Source of the DNA: Friedmanniella luteola
GTDB lineage: Bacteria; Actinomycetota; Actinomycetes; Propionibacteriales; Propionibacteriaceae
Assembly: GCF_900105065.1 (NCBI RefSeq)
Contig: NZ_LT629749.1
Coordinates: 4,402,001-4,466,000 of the forward strand
Reading direction: 5' to 3'
DNA length: 64,000 nt
In this document: positions 48,161 to 58,152 of the stretch, piece after piece
How the letters are laid out: every line of letters begins with the position of its first letter
Position numbering within the stretch: position 1 is the first letter of the stretch
Program-made: the position numbers and the translations under genes
The notes under the pieces: model-generated
What the model saw: only the letters and a program-made list of their open reading frames with translations
Database searches by the model: none
What the model was told of the DNA's origin: nothing

Positions 48161-48915
48161 GCACCGTCCTGGTCCTGGGCGGCACGGGCGAGGCCCGGCG
48201 GCTGGCCGCCGGCCTGCACGCCGACGGGGTGCCGGTCGTCAGCTCCCTGGCCGGCCGGGTGTCGCGGCCGGCGCTGCCGGACGGCGAGGTCCGGGTGGGC
48301 GGCTTCGGGGGGCCCGAGGGCCTGGCGCGCTACCTGCGGCAGCGCGGGGTCGCCGTCGTGGTCGACGCCACCCACCCCTTCGCCGCCCGCATCTCGGCGA
48401 ACGCCGCCGTGGCCTGCGCCGCGACCGTCGTGCCGCTGGTCCGGCTGCAGCGGCCGGGCTGGCGGGAGCACCCCGACGCCGACCGGTGGACGTGGGTGGC
48501 CGACGCCGCGGCGGCGCGGGAGGCGGCCGCCGGCGCCCGCCGGCCGTTCCTGACCACGGGACGCCAGTCGCTGCCGGACTTCCTGGCCTGGTCCGACCGG
48601 GCCGTGCTGGCCCGCGTCGTCGACCCGCCGGAGATCGCCCTGCCGCCCGCCTGGACGTTGCTGCTGGCCCGCGGACCCTACGAGCGCGACGCCGAGCAGG
48701 CCCTGATGGCGGCGCACCGCGTCGACCACCTGCTGACCAAGGACTCCGGCGGCGCCCTGACGGCGGCCAAGCTCGACGCGGCGGGCGCGCTGGGCGTCCC
48801 CGTCGTGGTCCTGGAACGGCCGGCTCCCCCGCCGGGGGTCCCGCTCGTCACCACGGTGGCCGAGGCCCGCCGAGCGGTCCGACGGGAGATCGACCGGGAC
48901 CGACCTCGCCTCTGA
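48157..48915 (+). CDS. cobK: precorrin-6A reductase
   Basis: The 252-residue NADPH-dependent enzyme reduces precorrin-6A to precorrin-6B. It has VLVLGGTGEARRLAAGL at the N-terminus, VVVDATHPFAARISANAAVAC, LTTGRQSLPDFLAW, LLARGPYERDAEQALM and LLTKDSGGALTAAKLDAA, all CobK/CbiJ motifs. The GTG start overlaps the cobD stop. It is placed between the salvage-type late genes rather than with its pathway neighbours CobF and CobL. Confidence 0.95.
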   Translation: MSTVLVLGGTGEARRLAAGLHADGVPVVSSLAGRVSRPALPDGEVRVGGFGGPEGLARYLRQRGVAVVVDATHPFAARISANAAVACAATVVPLVRLQRPGWREHPDADRWTWVADAAAAREAAAGARRPFLTTGRQSLPDFLAWSDRAVLARVVDPPEIALPPAWTLLLARGPYERDAEQALMAAHRVDHLLTKDSGGALTAAKLDAAGALGVPVVVLERPAPPPGVPLVTTVAEARRAVRREIDRDRPRL

Positions 48916-48926
48916 GCCGTCGGCCC

Positions 48927-50813
48927 TTAGGCGAGCGAGGACTCCCAGGCCTGGTGCAGGGCGGCGTAGCGGCCCTCGGCGTCGGCCATCAGCTCGTGCG
49001 GGGAGCCGTCCTCGATGATCCGGCCGTGCTCGAGGACGAGCACCCGGTCGGCGATCTCCACCGTGCTGAGCCGGTGGGCGATGATCACGGCCGTCCGGTC
49101 GGCCAGGATGGTCTGCAGGGCGCGCTGCACCAGCCGCTCGCTGGGCACGTCCAGGCTGGACGTCGCCTCGTCGAGGATCAGCACCGCCGGGTCGGCCAGG
49201 AAGGCGCGGGCGAAGGTGATCAGCTGCCGCTGGCCGGCCGACAGCCGGGAGCCGCGCTTGGCGACGTCGGTGTCGTAGCCCTGCGGGAGCCCGGCGATGA
49301 AGCCGTGCACGCCGACAGCCTTCGCGGCGTCCTCGATCTCCTGCCGCGTCGCGGTCGGCTTGCCGAAGGCGATGTTGTCGGCGATGGTCCCGTCGAACAT
49401 GAAGTTCTCCTGGGTCACCATCACCACCGCCCGGCGCAGGTCGGCGTCGGCGAGGTCGTGCAGGTCGACGCCGTCCAGGGTGACGCGGCCGCCGTCGGGG
49501 TCGTAGAACCGGGCCATCAGCTTGGCGATGGTGGTCTTGCCCGCACCGGTGGTGCCGACGAGGGCGACCGTCTGCCCGGCCGGGATGTGGAGCTCCAGGT
49601 CCGGCAGCACCGGCCGGTCCTGCGCGTACGCGAACTGCACGTGGTCGAGGTGCAGGTCGCCGGCCGGGTTCGGCAGCGGCGTCGGCCTCGCCGGCTGGAC
49701 GACGCTGGGCTGCTCCTCGAGCACCCCGGACAGCTTCTCCAGCGCCGACGAGGCCGACTGGAAGGTGTTGTAGAACTGGCTGATGTCCTGCATCGGCTCG
49801 AAGAACATCCGCAGGTAGAGCAGGAACGCCGCCAGCACCCCGACCGTCATGTCGCCCTCGATCACCCGGTGGCCGCCGTAGAGCAGCACGACGCCGATCG
49901 TCAGGTTGCCGACCAGCTTGATGCTCGGCATGAAGATCGCGACCAGCTTGAACGAGTCGATGTTGGCCTCGCGGTAGCGGCCCGCGACGTCGGTGAAGAT
50001 CTCGGAGTTGCGACGCTCGCGGCGGTAGGCCTGGACGGCCTTGATGCCGGTCATCGTCTCGATGAACTGCACGATGGTCAGCGCCGAGGTCTCCCGCACC
50101 GTGCGGTAGGTCCGCGACGAGGCCCGCGAGAACCACCGCACCAGCAGCATCAGCACCGGGAAGCAGAGCAGGCAGACCGCACCCAGCCGGAAGTCCAGCA
50201 CCAGCAGCAGCACGCCGACGCCCACCATGGTGAGGGCGGCGGTGACCAGGCTGTCGAAGCCGTTGGCCAGCAGCTCCATGATCGCGTCGATGTCGCTGGT
50301 GAGCCGGGACACGACCCGGCCGGTCGTGTAGCGGTCGTGGAAGCGGACGTCGAGGTCCTGGAAGTGCTTGAACACCCGGCGGCGCAGCTCCAGCAGCACC
50401 TTCTGCCCGACGGTGCCGGAGTTGCGCAGGAAGAACATCCGGCTCAGTCCCTGGACGAGCACGGCGCCGGCCATCAGGCCGACGGTCTCGTAGAGCAGCC
50501 GGGCGCTGCCCCCCTCCAGCAGCGGCGGGACACCGAGGTCGATGCCGCGACGGACCATCCAGGGGACGCTCAGCCGCGCTGCGTTCTCCAGCACGACGGC
50601 GACGACGAGCACCCAGATCCAGCGGTGGTACGGCCGCAGCAGGTCCCCGAGGAGCGCGCGGCTCCGGCGCCGCAGCAGCACGGTCCCGCGGGTGCTGAGG
50701 TCGTCGTTGCCCTCCGCTGAGACCCCGCGCCACTGCTCGATCTCGGGTGCGGAGCCGACGGGACGGGGCTCGCGGTCCTCGGGGGTGGTCGCGGTGGTCG
50801 TGGTCGCGGTCAT
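48927..50813 (-). CDS. ABC exporter half-transporter with canonical ATPase site
   Basis: The 628-residue protein is a type IV ABC exporter: six transmembrane helices (about 60-340), then an ATPase domain with Walker A LVGTTGAGKTT, Q-loop MVTQENFMF, signature LSAGQRQL (second Gly replaced by Ala), Walker B AVLILDEATSSLD with the catalytic Glu, and an IIAHRLSTV H-loop. It pairs with the 50810-52732 protein, whose Walker B Glu is Asp. The ATG overlaps the partner's stop (ATGA). Substrate is probably a lipid, peptide or drug. Confidence 0.94.
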   Translation of the reverse strand: MTATTTTATTPEDREPRPVGSAPEIEQWRGVSAEGNDDLSTRGTVLLRRRSRALLGDLLRPYHRWIWVLVVAVVLENAARLSVPWMVRRGIDLGVPPLLEGGSARLLYETVGLMAGAVLVQGLSRMFFLRNSGTVGQKVLLELRRRVFKHFQDLDVRFHDRYTTGRVVSRLTSDIDAIMELLANGFDSLVTAALTMVGVGVLLLVLDFRLGAVCLLCFPVLMLLVRWFSRASSRTYRTVRETSALTIVQFIETMTGIKAVQAYRRERRNSEIFTDVAGRYREANIDSFKLVAIFMPSIKLVGNLTIGVVLLYGGHRVIEGDMTVGVLAAFLLYLRMFFEPMQDISQFYNTFQSASSALEKLSGVLEEQPSVVQPARPTPLPNPAGDLHLDHVQFAYAQDRPVLPDLELHIPAGQTVALVGTTGAGKTTIAKLMARFYDPDGGRVTLDGVDLHDLADADLRRAVVMVTQENFMFDGTIADNIAFGKPTATRQEIEDAAKAVGVHGFIAGLPQGYDTDVAKRGSRLSAGQRQLITFARAFLADPAVLILDEATSSLDVPSERLVQRALQTILADRTAVIIAHRLSTVEIADRVLVLEHGRIIEDGSPHELMADAEGRYAALHQAWESSLA

Positions 50814-52732
50814 CGCGCCTCCTCCAGGAGCAGCTCGTCGAGCTCGTCCTCGTACTCGGCCGACAGCAGCGCCCGGTACTCCGGGACCTCGGCCAGCAGG
50901 TCGGTGTGGGTGCCCACCGCGGTGATGGTGCCGCCGGACAGCATCGCCACCCGGTCGGCCAGCAGCACCGTCGAGGCCCGGTGGGCGACGACGATGCCGG
51001 TGACGCCGGTCAGCACCCGCTTGAGCGCCTCCTCGACCAGGGCCTCGGTGTGGATGTCCAGCGCGGACAGGGTGTCGTCCAGCACCAGCACGGACGGCTT
51101 GGCCAGCACCGCGCGGGCCAGCGCGAGCCGCTGCCGCTGCCCGCCGGACAGGCTCATGCCCTGCTCGCCGATCCGGGTCGCCAGTCCCCAGGGCAGGTCG
51201 TGGACGAAGTGCGCCTGCGCGACGTCGATGGCCTCCTCGACGTCGGCCTCGCTGGCGTCGGGGCGGCCCAGCGTCAGGTTCTCCCGCGCGGACATCGAGA
51301 ACAGCGTCGGGTCCTCGAAGGCGATGGCCACCACCCGGCGCAGCTCGGCCAGCCGGAGCTCGCGGAGGTCGACGCCGTCGATGGTGATCCGGCCGGCGGT
51401 GACGTCGTACAGCCGGGGCACCAGCATGGTGAGGGTGCTCTTGCCCGAGCCGGTCGCGCCGACCAGGGCGACGGTCTCGCCCGGCGCCACCTCGAGGTCG
51501 ACGTCGTGCAGCACGTCGGTCGCGGAGCCGGCGAACCGGAACCCGACGCCCTCGAAGCGCAGCCGGCCCTGCACCTGCTCCAGGGTCCGGGGCCCGTCGG
51601 CGATCTCGTTCTCGGAGTCGAAGATCTCCGCGATCCGGTCGGCGGCGGTCATCGACTCCTGCGCCTGCGCCAGCAGGAAGCCGAGCGCGGTGACCGGCCA
51701 GACCAGCGACAGCATCAAGGTGATGAAGGCGACCAGGGTGCCCAGGGTGATCTGCTGCTGGCCGGCCGCGACCGCGCCCAGCCCCAGCACGACGATGAGG
51801 GTGAGGTTGGGGATCACCGCGAGCATCGTCCAGAACCGGGCGCTGAGCTGGACGCGCTCGACGGAGGTGTCGTACAGCTGCACGCTGCGGGCGTCGAACT
51901 TGGCGAACGCGTGCCGCCCCCGCCCGAACGACTTGATGACGCGGAGGCCGTAGGCGCCCTCCTCGATCGTCGACGCGACGTCGCCGTTCTGGTCCTGCAC
52001 CTTGCGCGAGAGCCGGGTGAAGGCGCGCTCGTTCTTCAGGCACAGCACGGTGATCGGCACGGTCGAGGCCAGCACGACCAGCCCCAGCGGCCAGTAGAGG
52101 TGGAGCAGGATCGCGGTGGTCACGAGGATCTGCGCGATGTTGGTGAGGATGAACAGCAGCCCGAAGCCGAGGAAGCGGCGGATGGTCGCCAGGTCGCTCA
52201 TGATCCGCGACAGCAGCTGGCCCGACTGCCAGCGGTCGTGGAAGGCCATCGGCAGCCGCTGCAGCTTGGCGTACAGGTCGGTGCGGACGGCGAACTCGAC
52301 GCCGTTGGTGGCGCGGGAGACCACCCACCGGCGGAGGAACATCAGGGACGCCTCGACGACGCCCAGGGTCATCGCCAGCAGGCCGAGCGCGTAGAGCCCC
52401 GTCCGGTCGGAGCCGGCGATGGGGCCGTCGATGACAGCCTTGGTGACCAGGGGGACGACGATCGTCGCGCCGGTGCCGACGGCCGCGAAGAGGACGGTGA
52501 GGACGAAGCGGGTGCGGAAGGGCACCATGTACTGGCGCAGCCGCCACAGGTTGGCGCTGGACCGCCGCTTGCGCGGCTGGCCGTCGCGCCCGCGCCGCGG
52601 CGGAGCGGGCGGCGCCATCGCGGCGGGCCGGTCCTCGGCGGTGAGCGGACCCGACGTCGCCTCCCGGCCGGTGGCCGGGGTGGGAGCGCTGGACACCTGG
52701 GCGGACGCGTGCGCCGTCACATCGGCTGGCAT
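50810..52732 (-). CDS. ABC exporter half-transporter with degenerate ATPase site
   Basis: The 640-residue partner has a Pro/Ala-rich N-terminal tail (about 1-65), six transmembrane helices and an ATPase domain with Walker A LVGATGSGKST, signature MSLSGGQRQRLALARA, and Walker B SVLVLDDTLSALD. The catalytic Glu is Asp and the Q-loop Gln reads Glu (AIAFEDPTLF). This asymmetry is typical of heterodimeric exporters such as TM287/288 and TmrAB. ATG 52732 is preferred; an upstream in-frame start would add 18 residues. Confidence 0.93.
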   Translation of the reverse strand: MPADVTAHASAQVSSAPTPATGREATSGPLTAEDRPAAMAPPAPPRRGRDGQPRKRRSSANLWRLRQYMVPFRTRFVLTVLFAAVGTGATIVVPLVTKAVIDGPIAGSDRTGLYALGLLAMTLGVVEASLMFLRRWVVSRATNGVEFAVRTDLYAKLQRLPMAFHDRWQSGQLLSRIMSDLATIRRFLGFGLLFILTNIAQILVTTAILLHLYWPLGLVVLASTVPITVLCLKNERAFTRLSRKVQDQNGDVASTIEEGAYGLRVIKSFGRGRHAFAKFDARSVQLYDTSVERVQLSARFWTMLAVIPNLTLIVVLGLGAVAAGQQQITLGTLVAFITLMLSLVWPVTALGFLLAQAQESMTAADRIAEIFDSENEIADGPRTLEQVQGRLRFEGVGFRFAGSATDVLHDVDLEVAPGETVALVGATGSGKSTLTMLVPRLYDVTAGRITIDGVDLRELRLAELRRVVAIAFEDPTLFSMSARENLTLGRPDASEADVEEAIDVAQAHFVHDLPWGLATRIGEQGMSLSGGQRQRLALARAVLAKPSVLVLDDTLSALDIHTEALVEEALKRVLTGVTGIVVAHRASTVLLADRVAMLSGGTITAVGTHTDLLAEVPEYRALLSAEYEDELDELLLEEAR

Positions 52733-52881
52733 GGTGAGGACATCCTCGTGGTGGACGGCGGGGTGGGGTGGCGTCGCCGAGGGCACCGGGACGTCGGCCA
52801 GGACCTGGGTCCGGCCCGGGCCAGCGGGCCCGGAGGGGCGGCGCCGCGGTCACGGGCTGAACCGTTCTAGATCCTAGTCCT

Positions 52882-52912
52882 ACTATGCATGCCCACCCGG
52901 GGGCCGGGTCAA
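52882..52912 (-). promoter_or_regulatory. candidate promoter of the ABC exporter operon
   Basis: On the minus strand TTGACC (52907-52912) and CATAGT (52882-52887) are spaced by 19 bp. The 292-bp gap 52733-53024 between the exporter and the mycothiol dehydrogenase also holds several TAG-rich elements near 52868-52886, so the exact promoter is uncertain. Confidence 0.35.
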
Positions 52913-53024
52913 CCGCATTCGGCCCCTTCGGACAACGTTTTCCCGCAGGCCCGCCGGTCCGCCCGGTCGGGCCCTCCGGGGCTGCCCCTAGGATCGGCCC
53001 GACGTCGACGACGAGGAGCAGCGG

Positions 53025-54137
53025 ATGCCGCAGCAGGTGCAAGGGATCATCGCGCGCAGCAAGGGCGCCCCGGTCGAGCTGGTCACCGTGGTGGTGCCCG
53101 ACCCGGGCCCGGGCGAGGCCGTCGTCGCCGTGCAGGCGTGCGGCGTCTGCCACACCGACCTGCACTACCGCGAGGGCGGCATCGGCGACGACTACCCCTA
53201 CCTGCTGGGCCACGAGGCGGCCGGCGTGGTCGAGGCGGTCGGCGAGGGCGTGACCGACGTCGCCCCCGGCGACTACGTGATCCTCAACTGGCGCGCGGTC
53301 TGCGGCGCGTGCCGCGCCTGCCGGCGGGGCCGGCCCTGGTACTGCTTCAACACCCACAACGCCACCCAGAAGATGACCCTGGAGGACGGCACCGAGCTGT
53401 CGGCCGCGCTGGGCATCGGCTCCTTCGCCGACAAGACGCTGGTCGCCGCCGGGCAGTGCACCAAGGTCGACCCGGCGGCCCGACCCGCCGCGGCCGGCCT
53501 GCTGGGCTGCGGCGTGATGGCCGGGCTCGGCGCGGCGATCAACACCGGGAACGTGGGCCGGGGTGACGCGGTGGCGGTGATCGGCTGCGGCGGGGTGGGC
53601 GCGGCGGCCGTCGCCGGGGCGCGGCTGGCCGGCGCGGCGAAGATCATCGCCGTCGACGTCGACGACCGGAAGCTCGCCACCGCCCGCGAGCTCGGCGCCA
53701 CCCACACGATCAACTCCCGCAGCACCGACGCGGTCGAGGGGATCCAGGGGCTGACGAACGGGTTCGGCGCCGACGTGGTCATCGACGCCGTCGGCCGGCC
53801 CGAGACCTACGCGCAGGCCTTCTACGGCCGCGACCTCGCCGGCACGGTGGTGCTCGTCGGCGTCCCGACGCCGGAGATGACGCTGGAGCTGCCGCTGCTC
53901 GACGTGTTCGGCCGCGGCGGCGCCCTGAAGTCCAGCTGGTACGGCGACTGCCTGCCCGAGCGCGACTTCCCGATGCTGATCGACCTCTACCTGCAGGGCC
54001 GGCTGCCGCTGGACGCGTTCGTCAGCGAGGAGATCGGGATCGGTGACATCGAGGCGGCGTTCGAGAAGATGGGCGCCGGCGGCGTGCTCCGCTCGGTCGT
54101 CGTCTTCCCCGACGCCCCGGCCGCGGTGGGCGCATGA
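53025..54137 (+). CDS. S-(hydroxymethyl)mycothiol dehydrogenase
   Basis: The 370-residue zinc-dependent class III-like alcohol dehydrogenase oxidises the formaldehyde-mycothiol adduct with NAD. Catalytic zinc ligands are in [15 protein letters not shown] and [13 protein letters not shown]. The structural zinc loop is [15 protein letters not shown]. The NAD-binding loop is [20 protein letters not shown], and [24 protein letters not shown] is typical of the mycothiol-specific subgroup. Mycothiol use places the host in Actinomycetota. GAGGAG precedes the ATG. It overlaps the MBL-fold gene by ATGA. Confidence 0.95.
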   Translation: MPQQVQGIIARSKGAPVELVTVVVPDPGPGEAVVAVQACGVCHTDLHYREGGIGDDYPYLLGHEAAGVVEAVGEGVTDVAPGDYVILNWRAVCGACRACRRGRPWYCFNTHNATQKMTLEDGTELSAALGIGSFADKTLVAAGQCTKVDPAARPAAAGLLGCGVMAGLGAAINTGNVGRGDAVAVIGCGGVGAAAVAGARLAGAAKIIAVDVDDRKLATARELGATHTINSRSTDAVEGIQGLTNGFGADVVIDAVGRPETYAQAFYGRDLAGTVVLVGVPTPEMTLELPLLDVFGRGGALKSSWYGDCLPERDFPMLIDLYLQGRLPLDAFVSEEIGIGDIEAAFEKMGAGGVLRSVVVFPDAPAAVGA

Positions 54138-54748
54138 CCGCCCGGATCGACCACGCCGTCGTCTCCGGCACCTTCAGCCTGGACGGTGAGACCTTCGACG
54201 TCGACAACAACGTCTGGGTGGTCGGGGACGACACCGAGTGCGTGGTCATCGACGCCCCCCACGACGTCGCCCCCATCCTGGAGCTCGTCGCGGGCCGGAC
54301 GGTGCTCGCCGTGCTCTGCACCCACGCGCACGACGACCACGTGCGGGTGGCGCCGGAGCTGGGCCGCGCCGTCGGCGCCCCCGTGCTGCTGCACCCGGCG
54401 GACCTCCCGCTCTGGCGGCTGACGCACGGCGCCGTGCCGCCGGACGGCGACCTGGCCGACGGCCAGGAGATCACCGTGGCCGGCACCACGCTGGAGGTGC
54501 TGCACACCCCCGGGCACGCTCCGGGCGCGGTCTGCTTCTCCGCCCCCGAGCTGGGGGTCGTGTTCACCGGCGACACGCTGTTCCAGGGTGGGCCGGGCGC
54601 CACCGGTCGCAGCTTCAGCGACCGCCACCTGCTGCTGCGCAGCATCACCGAGCGGCTGCTGGCGCTGCCCGCCCGCACGATCGTCAAGACCGGGCACGGC
54701 GACGACACGACGCTGGCCGACGAGCGGGACGGCATCCTGCGCGGCTGA
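54134..54748 (+). CDS. MBL-fold hydrolase, probable S-formylmycothiol hydrolase
   Basis: The 204-residue metallo-beta-lactamase-fold protein has the metal site [15 protein letters not shown] (HxHxDH), the third-metal His in [10 protein letters not shown], the Asp in [18 protein letters not shown] and the final His of [10 protein letters not shown]. Its coupling to the mycothiol dehydrogenase by ATGA suggests it hydrolyses S-formylmycothiol to formate, as known for such pairs. That substrate is inferred from context. Confidence 0.9.
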   Translation: MTARIDHAVVSGTFSLDGETFDVDNNVWVVGDDTECVVIDAPHDVAPILELVAGRTVLAVLCTHAHDDHVRVAPELGRAVGAPVLLHPADLPLWRLTHGAVPPDGDLADGQEITVAGTTLEVLHTPGHAPGAVCFSAPELGVVFTGDTLFQGGPGATGRSFSDRHLLLRSITERLLALPARTIVKTGHGDDTTLADERDGILRG

Positions 54749-54783
54749 CCGGGTTGCGGGGCGCGGATGTCGGCGCCGCGGTC

Positions 54784-54796
54784 TAGGGTCCGTGGC
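54784..54796 (+). promoter_or_regulatory. leaderless-type -10 box of the tricorn protease gene
   Basis: TAGGGT at 54784-54789 is followed by exactly 7 nt and then GTG 54797. This supports GTG 54797 as start rather than the open frame's ATG at 54767, which precedes the box. Confidence 0.5.
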
Positions 54797-57700
54797 GTGC
54801 CGCACTATCTCCGTTTCCCGCACCTGCACGGCGACCTGGTCACCTTCGTGGCCGCCGACGACGTCTGGCTCGCCCCCGTCACCGGGGGCCGCGCCTGGCG
54901 GCTGACCGACGACCGGTCACCGGTCCGCAACCCCCGCTTCTCCCCCGACGGCACGCACGTGGCCTGGGCCTCCACCCGCGACGGGCACAGCGAGGTCTAC
55001 GTCGTCCCGGTCGAGGGCGGTGACGCGCGCCGGCTCACCTGGTGGGGCAGCGCGACCACGGCCGTCCTGGGCTGGACCGCCGACGGGCGGGTGCTCGTCG
55101 CCTCGTCGGCCCGCGAGGCCAACCTGCGCCGCCAGGTCGTGCACGCCGTCGGGCTCGACCTGGCGGTCGAGCGGCTGTCCGTCGGGCCCGCCTGGGGCCT
55201 CGCCGTCCGCGACGACGGCGCCACCGCGCTGGCCACCGTGGGCAGCCGCCCGCCGGCGGCGTGGAAGCGCTACCGCGGCGGCACCGCGCCCCAGCTCTGG
55301 CTGGACCGGTCGGGGGACGCCCGGCACTGGGAGCGGCTGCTGCCGGCCGAGACGGCGTCGCTGGTCGACCCGCTGTGGGTGGACGGGCGCCTGCTGTTCG
55401 TCAGCGACCGGCTGGCCACCTTCCCCGACCACGCCGACGAGGTGGCCAACCTCTTCTCCCTCGACGTCGACGACCGCGACGCCACCCCGCAGCAGCTCAC
55501 CCGCCACACCGCCGCCGACGGCTACGTCCGCGACGCCACCTCCGACGGCCGGCGCGTGGTCTACCACGCGCACGGCGCCCTGCACCTGCTCGAGCGCCCC
55601 GGCGACGACCCCCGGCCGCTGGACGTGGGGCTGCCCGGCGGGCTGGCCGCCCGCCAGCCGCGGCGGCTGGTGCCGACGGAGCAGCTCGTCGAGCTCCGCC
55701 CGGACCACGGCGGCGACGCCAGCCTGGTCGAGTGGCGCGGCAAGGGCTTCCTGCTCAGCCACCGCCAGGGTCCGGCCCGGGCGCTCACCGCGGCGTCCGG
55801 CGTCCGGGCCCGCCTCGTCCGCCCGCTGGGCCGGACCGGCGCGGCTGTGCTGGTCAGCGACGCCGGCGGTGAGGACGCGCTCGAGGTGCACCCGCTCGGG
55901 GGTGCCGGCGAGGTCCGGCGGCTGGCCGCCGGCGCGCTCGGGCACGTCCTGCACCTGGAGAGCGACCCGACCGGCGCCCGGGTGGTCGCGGTCGCGCACG
56001 ACGGCACCGTCCGCGTCGTGGAGATCGCCGACGGCGCGGTGCGCACGGTCGGCGTCGCCCGGAACGGCGAGGCGACCTCCCCGACCTTCTCCCCCGACGG
56101 CCGCTGGCTCGTCTGGTCGGAACCGTGGCGCAACGAGGAGCAGAACCACCTCGTGCTCGCCGACCTCGACGCGCCCGGCCGCGACCCCGTGGCCCTGACC
56201 AGCGGGCGGTTCGACGACACCTCCCCCGCCTTCACCGGCGACGGGCGGCACCTGGCCTTCCTGTCCGCCCGGACCTTCGACCCCCGTTACGACAGCCAGG
56301 CCTTCGACCTCGCCTTCTCGGCGGCCGTCCGGCCCTACCTGGTGCCGCTGCGGGCCACCGAGCCCGCCCCCTTCGGCCCCAGCGCCGACGGCTGGCGGAT
56401 CAGCAAGCCCTCGACGCCCCAGGACACCCCCGCCACCGACCCGCCCGCGGTCGAGCTCGACGTCGACGGCTTCGAGGAGCGGCTGGTCGCGTTCCCGGTC
56501 CCCTCGGGCAGCTACCGCGACCTGCAGGCCGCCCACGACGGCGTCGTGTGGGTCCGGGAGTCGGGCGAGGACACCCCGCTGGGCGCGCACCGGGCCGGGG
56601 TCGAGGGCGAGCGCCCGGGCGACGCCGTCGAGTTCTACTCCTTCGCCGGTCGCGAGGTCGTCGAGCTGGTGGACCGCGCAGACGCCGTCCGGGTGAGCGG
56701 GGACGGCGAGCGGGTGGTCGTCCGGGCCGGCGAGGCCGTCACCGTCCGGCCGGTGGCCAAGGCGGTCGAGCCGGACAGCCCCGACCTGGTGACCGTCGAC
56801 CTGGAGCGGCTCCGCTTCGAGCTGGACCCGGTCGCGGAGTGGCGGCAGATGTTCGACGAGAACGGCCGGCTGATGCGCGGCCACTACTGGCGCGAGGACC
56901 TCGACGGCGTCGACTGGGACGCCGTGCTGGCCCGGTACCGGCCCCTGGTCGCGCGGCTGGCGGGGCACGACGACCTCGTCGACCTGCTGTGGGAGACCGT
57001 GGGCGAGCTGAACACCTCGCACGCCTACGTGAACCCGGCCTCCCCGCCCGGGGACCAGGACCGCCGGCTGGGCCTGCTCGGCGCCGACCTGAGCCCGACC
57101 GCGGACGGCTGGCGCGTCGACCGCATCCTGCCCGGTGAGAGCAGCGACCCGGAGGCGCGCTCGCCGCTGCGGGGCGCCGGCGTCGGCGCCCAGGAGGGTG
57201 ACGTGGTGGTCGCGGTGGACGGCCGGCCCGTCGACCCGGCGGCCGGACCGGCGGCCGCCCTGGTCGGCACCACCGACAAGCCCGTCGAGCTGACGCTGCG
57301 GCGCGAGGGCCGGGACCGCCGGGTCGTCGTGGTCCCCGTGGGCAGCGAGGAGCCGCTGCGCTACCAGGACTGGGTGCGCGGCCGCGCCCGGGCCGTGGCC
57401 GAGCGCTCGGGAGGCCGGCTGGGCTACGTGCACGTGCCCGACATGATGAGCCCCGGCTGGGCGCAGCTGCACCGCGACCTGCACGTCGCCGCCGAGGCCG
57501 AGGGCCTGGTGGTGGACGTCCGCTACAACCGCGGCGGGCACACCAGCCAGCTCGTCCTCGAGCAGCTCGCGCGCCGCGTCGTCGGCTGGGGGACCAGCCG
57601 GCACGCCGAGGTGCCGCGGCCGTACCCGGCGAACGCGCTGCGCGGGCCGGTGGTCTTCGTGGCCAACGAGTTCTCGGGCTCCGACGGTGACATCGTCAAC

Positions 57701-58039
57701 GCCGGCGCCCAGGCCATGGGCCTCGGACCCGTGGTCGGCGTCCGCACCTGGGGCGGGGTGGTCGGCATCGACGGGCGCTTCTCCCTCGTCGACGGCACCG
57801 CGGTCACCCAGCCGCGCTACGCGACCTGGATGCACGGCTACGGCTGGGGGCTGGAGAACCACGGCGTCGACCCCGACGTCGAGGTGGTGCACACCCCCGC
57901 CGACCAGGACGCGGTGGACCGCCCGGGGGGCGGCGACCCGCAGCTGGACCGGGCGGTCGACGAGGCCCTGCAGCGGCTCGTCGGCACGCCCGCGCAGGTG
58001 CCGCCGGAGCTGCCGGAGCCGCGGGTGCGCCGCTCGTAG
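54797..58039 (+). CDS. tricorn protease homologue
   Basis: The 1080-residue protein matches the tricorn core. About residues 1-640 are WD-like beta-propellers with repeats such as NPRFSPDGTHVAWASTRDG and SPTFSPDGRWLVWSEP. The catalytic region follows: the conserved His in ELNTSHAYV near 741, a PDZ-like domain about 750-860, the nucleophile Ser in NEFSGSDGDIVN near 961 and the Glu of GLENHGVDPD near 1018. Archaeal tricorn degrades peptides from the proteasome; actinobacteria also have proteasomes. It probably acts in the cytoplasm, with no signal peptide. Confidence 0.93.
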   Translation: MPHYLRFPHLHGDLVTFVAADDVWLAPVTGGRAWRLTDDRSPVRNPRFSPDGTHVAWASTRDGHSEVYVVPVEGGDARRLTWWGSATTAVLGWTADGRVLVASSAREANLRRQVVHAVGLDLAVERLSVGPAWGLAVRDDGATALATVGSRPPAAWKRYRGGTAPQLWLDRSGDARHWERLLPAETASLVDPLWVDGRLLFVSDRLATFPDHADEVANLFSLDVDDRDATPQQLTRHTAADGYVRDATSDGRRVVYHAHGALHLLERPGDDPRPLDVGLPGGLAARQPRRLVPTEQLVELRPDHGGDASLVEWRGKGFLLSHRQGPARALTAASGVRARLVRPLGRTGAAVLVSDAGGEDALEVHPLGGAGEVRRLAAGALGHVLHLESDPTGARVVAVAHDGTVRVVEIADGAVRTVGVARNGEATSPTFSPDGRWLVWSEPWRNEEQNHLVLADLDAPGRDPVALTSGRFDDTSPAFTGDGRHLAFLSARTFDPRYDSQAFDLAFSAAVRPYLVPLRATEPAPFGPSADGWRISKPSTPQDTPATDPPAVELDVDGFEERLVAFPVPSGSYRDLQAAHDGVVWVRESGEDTPLGAHRAGVEGERPGDAVEFYSFAGREVVELVDRADAVRVSGDGERVVVRAGEAVTVRPVAKAVEPDSPDLVTVDLERLRFELDPVAEWRQMFDENGRLMRGHYWREDLDGVDWDAVLARYRPLVARLAGHDDLVDLLWETVGELNTSHAYVNPASPPGDQDRRLGLLGADLSPTADGWRVDRILPGESSDPEARSPLRGAGVGAQEGDVVVAVDGRPVDPAAGPAAALVGTTDKPVELTLRREGRDRRVVVVPVGSEEPLRYQDWVRGRARAVAERSGGRLGYVHVPDMMSPGWAQLHRDLHVAAEAEGLVVDVRYNRGGHTSQLVLEQLARRVVGWGTSRHAEVPRPYPANALRGPVVFVANEFSGSDGDIVNAGAQAMGLGPVVGVRTWGGVVGIDGRFSLVDGTAVTQPRYATWMHGYGWGLENHGVDPDVEVVHTPADQDAVDRPGGGDPQLDRAVDEALQRLVGTPAQVPPELPEPRVRRS

Positions 58040-58152
58040 GGCTCCGGCCGGGGGTGGTCGGCGGACCCCCCGCCGGGGTGGCATGCTCGAAGGTCTCCGA
58101 CTGCTGCGGCGCGCACCCGCGCCGCCGGCCGGGGCAGGAGAGGACAGCCCCG

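Noticed and set aside
48486-52870. Long rightward open frames opposite the ABC exporter genes
   Set aside because: Products are rich in Gly, Arg, Gln and His with no motif, and the opposite strand encodes two clear exporters.
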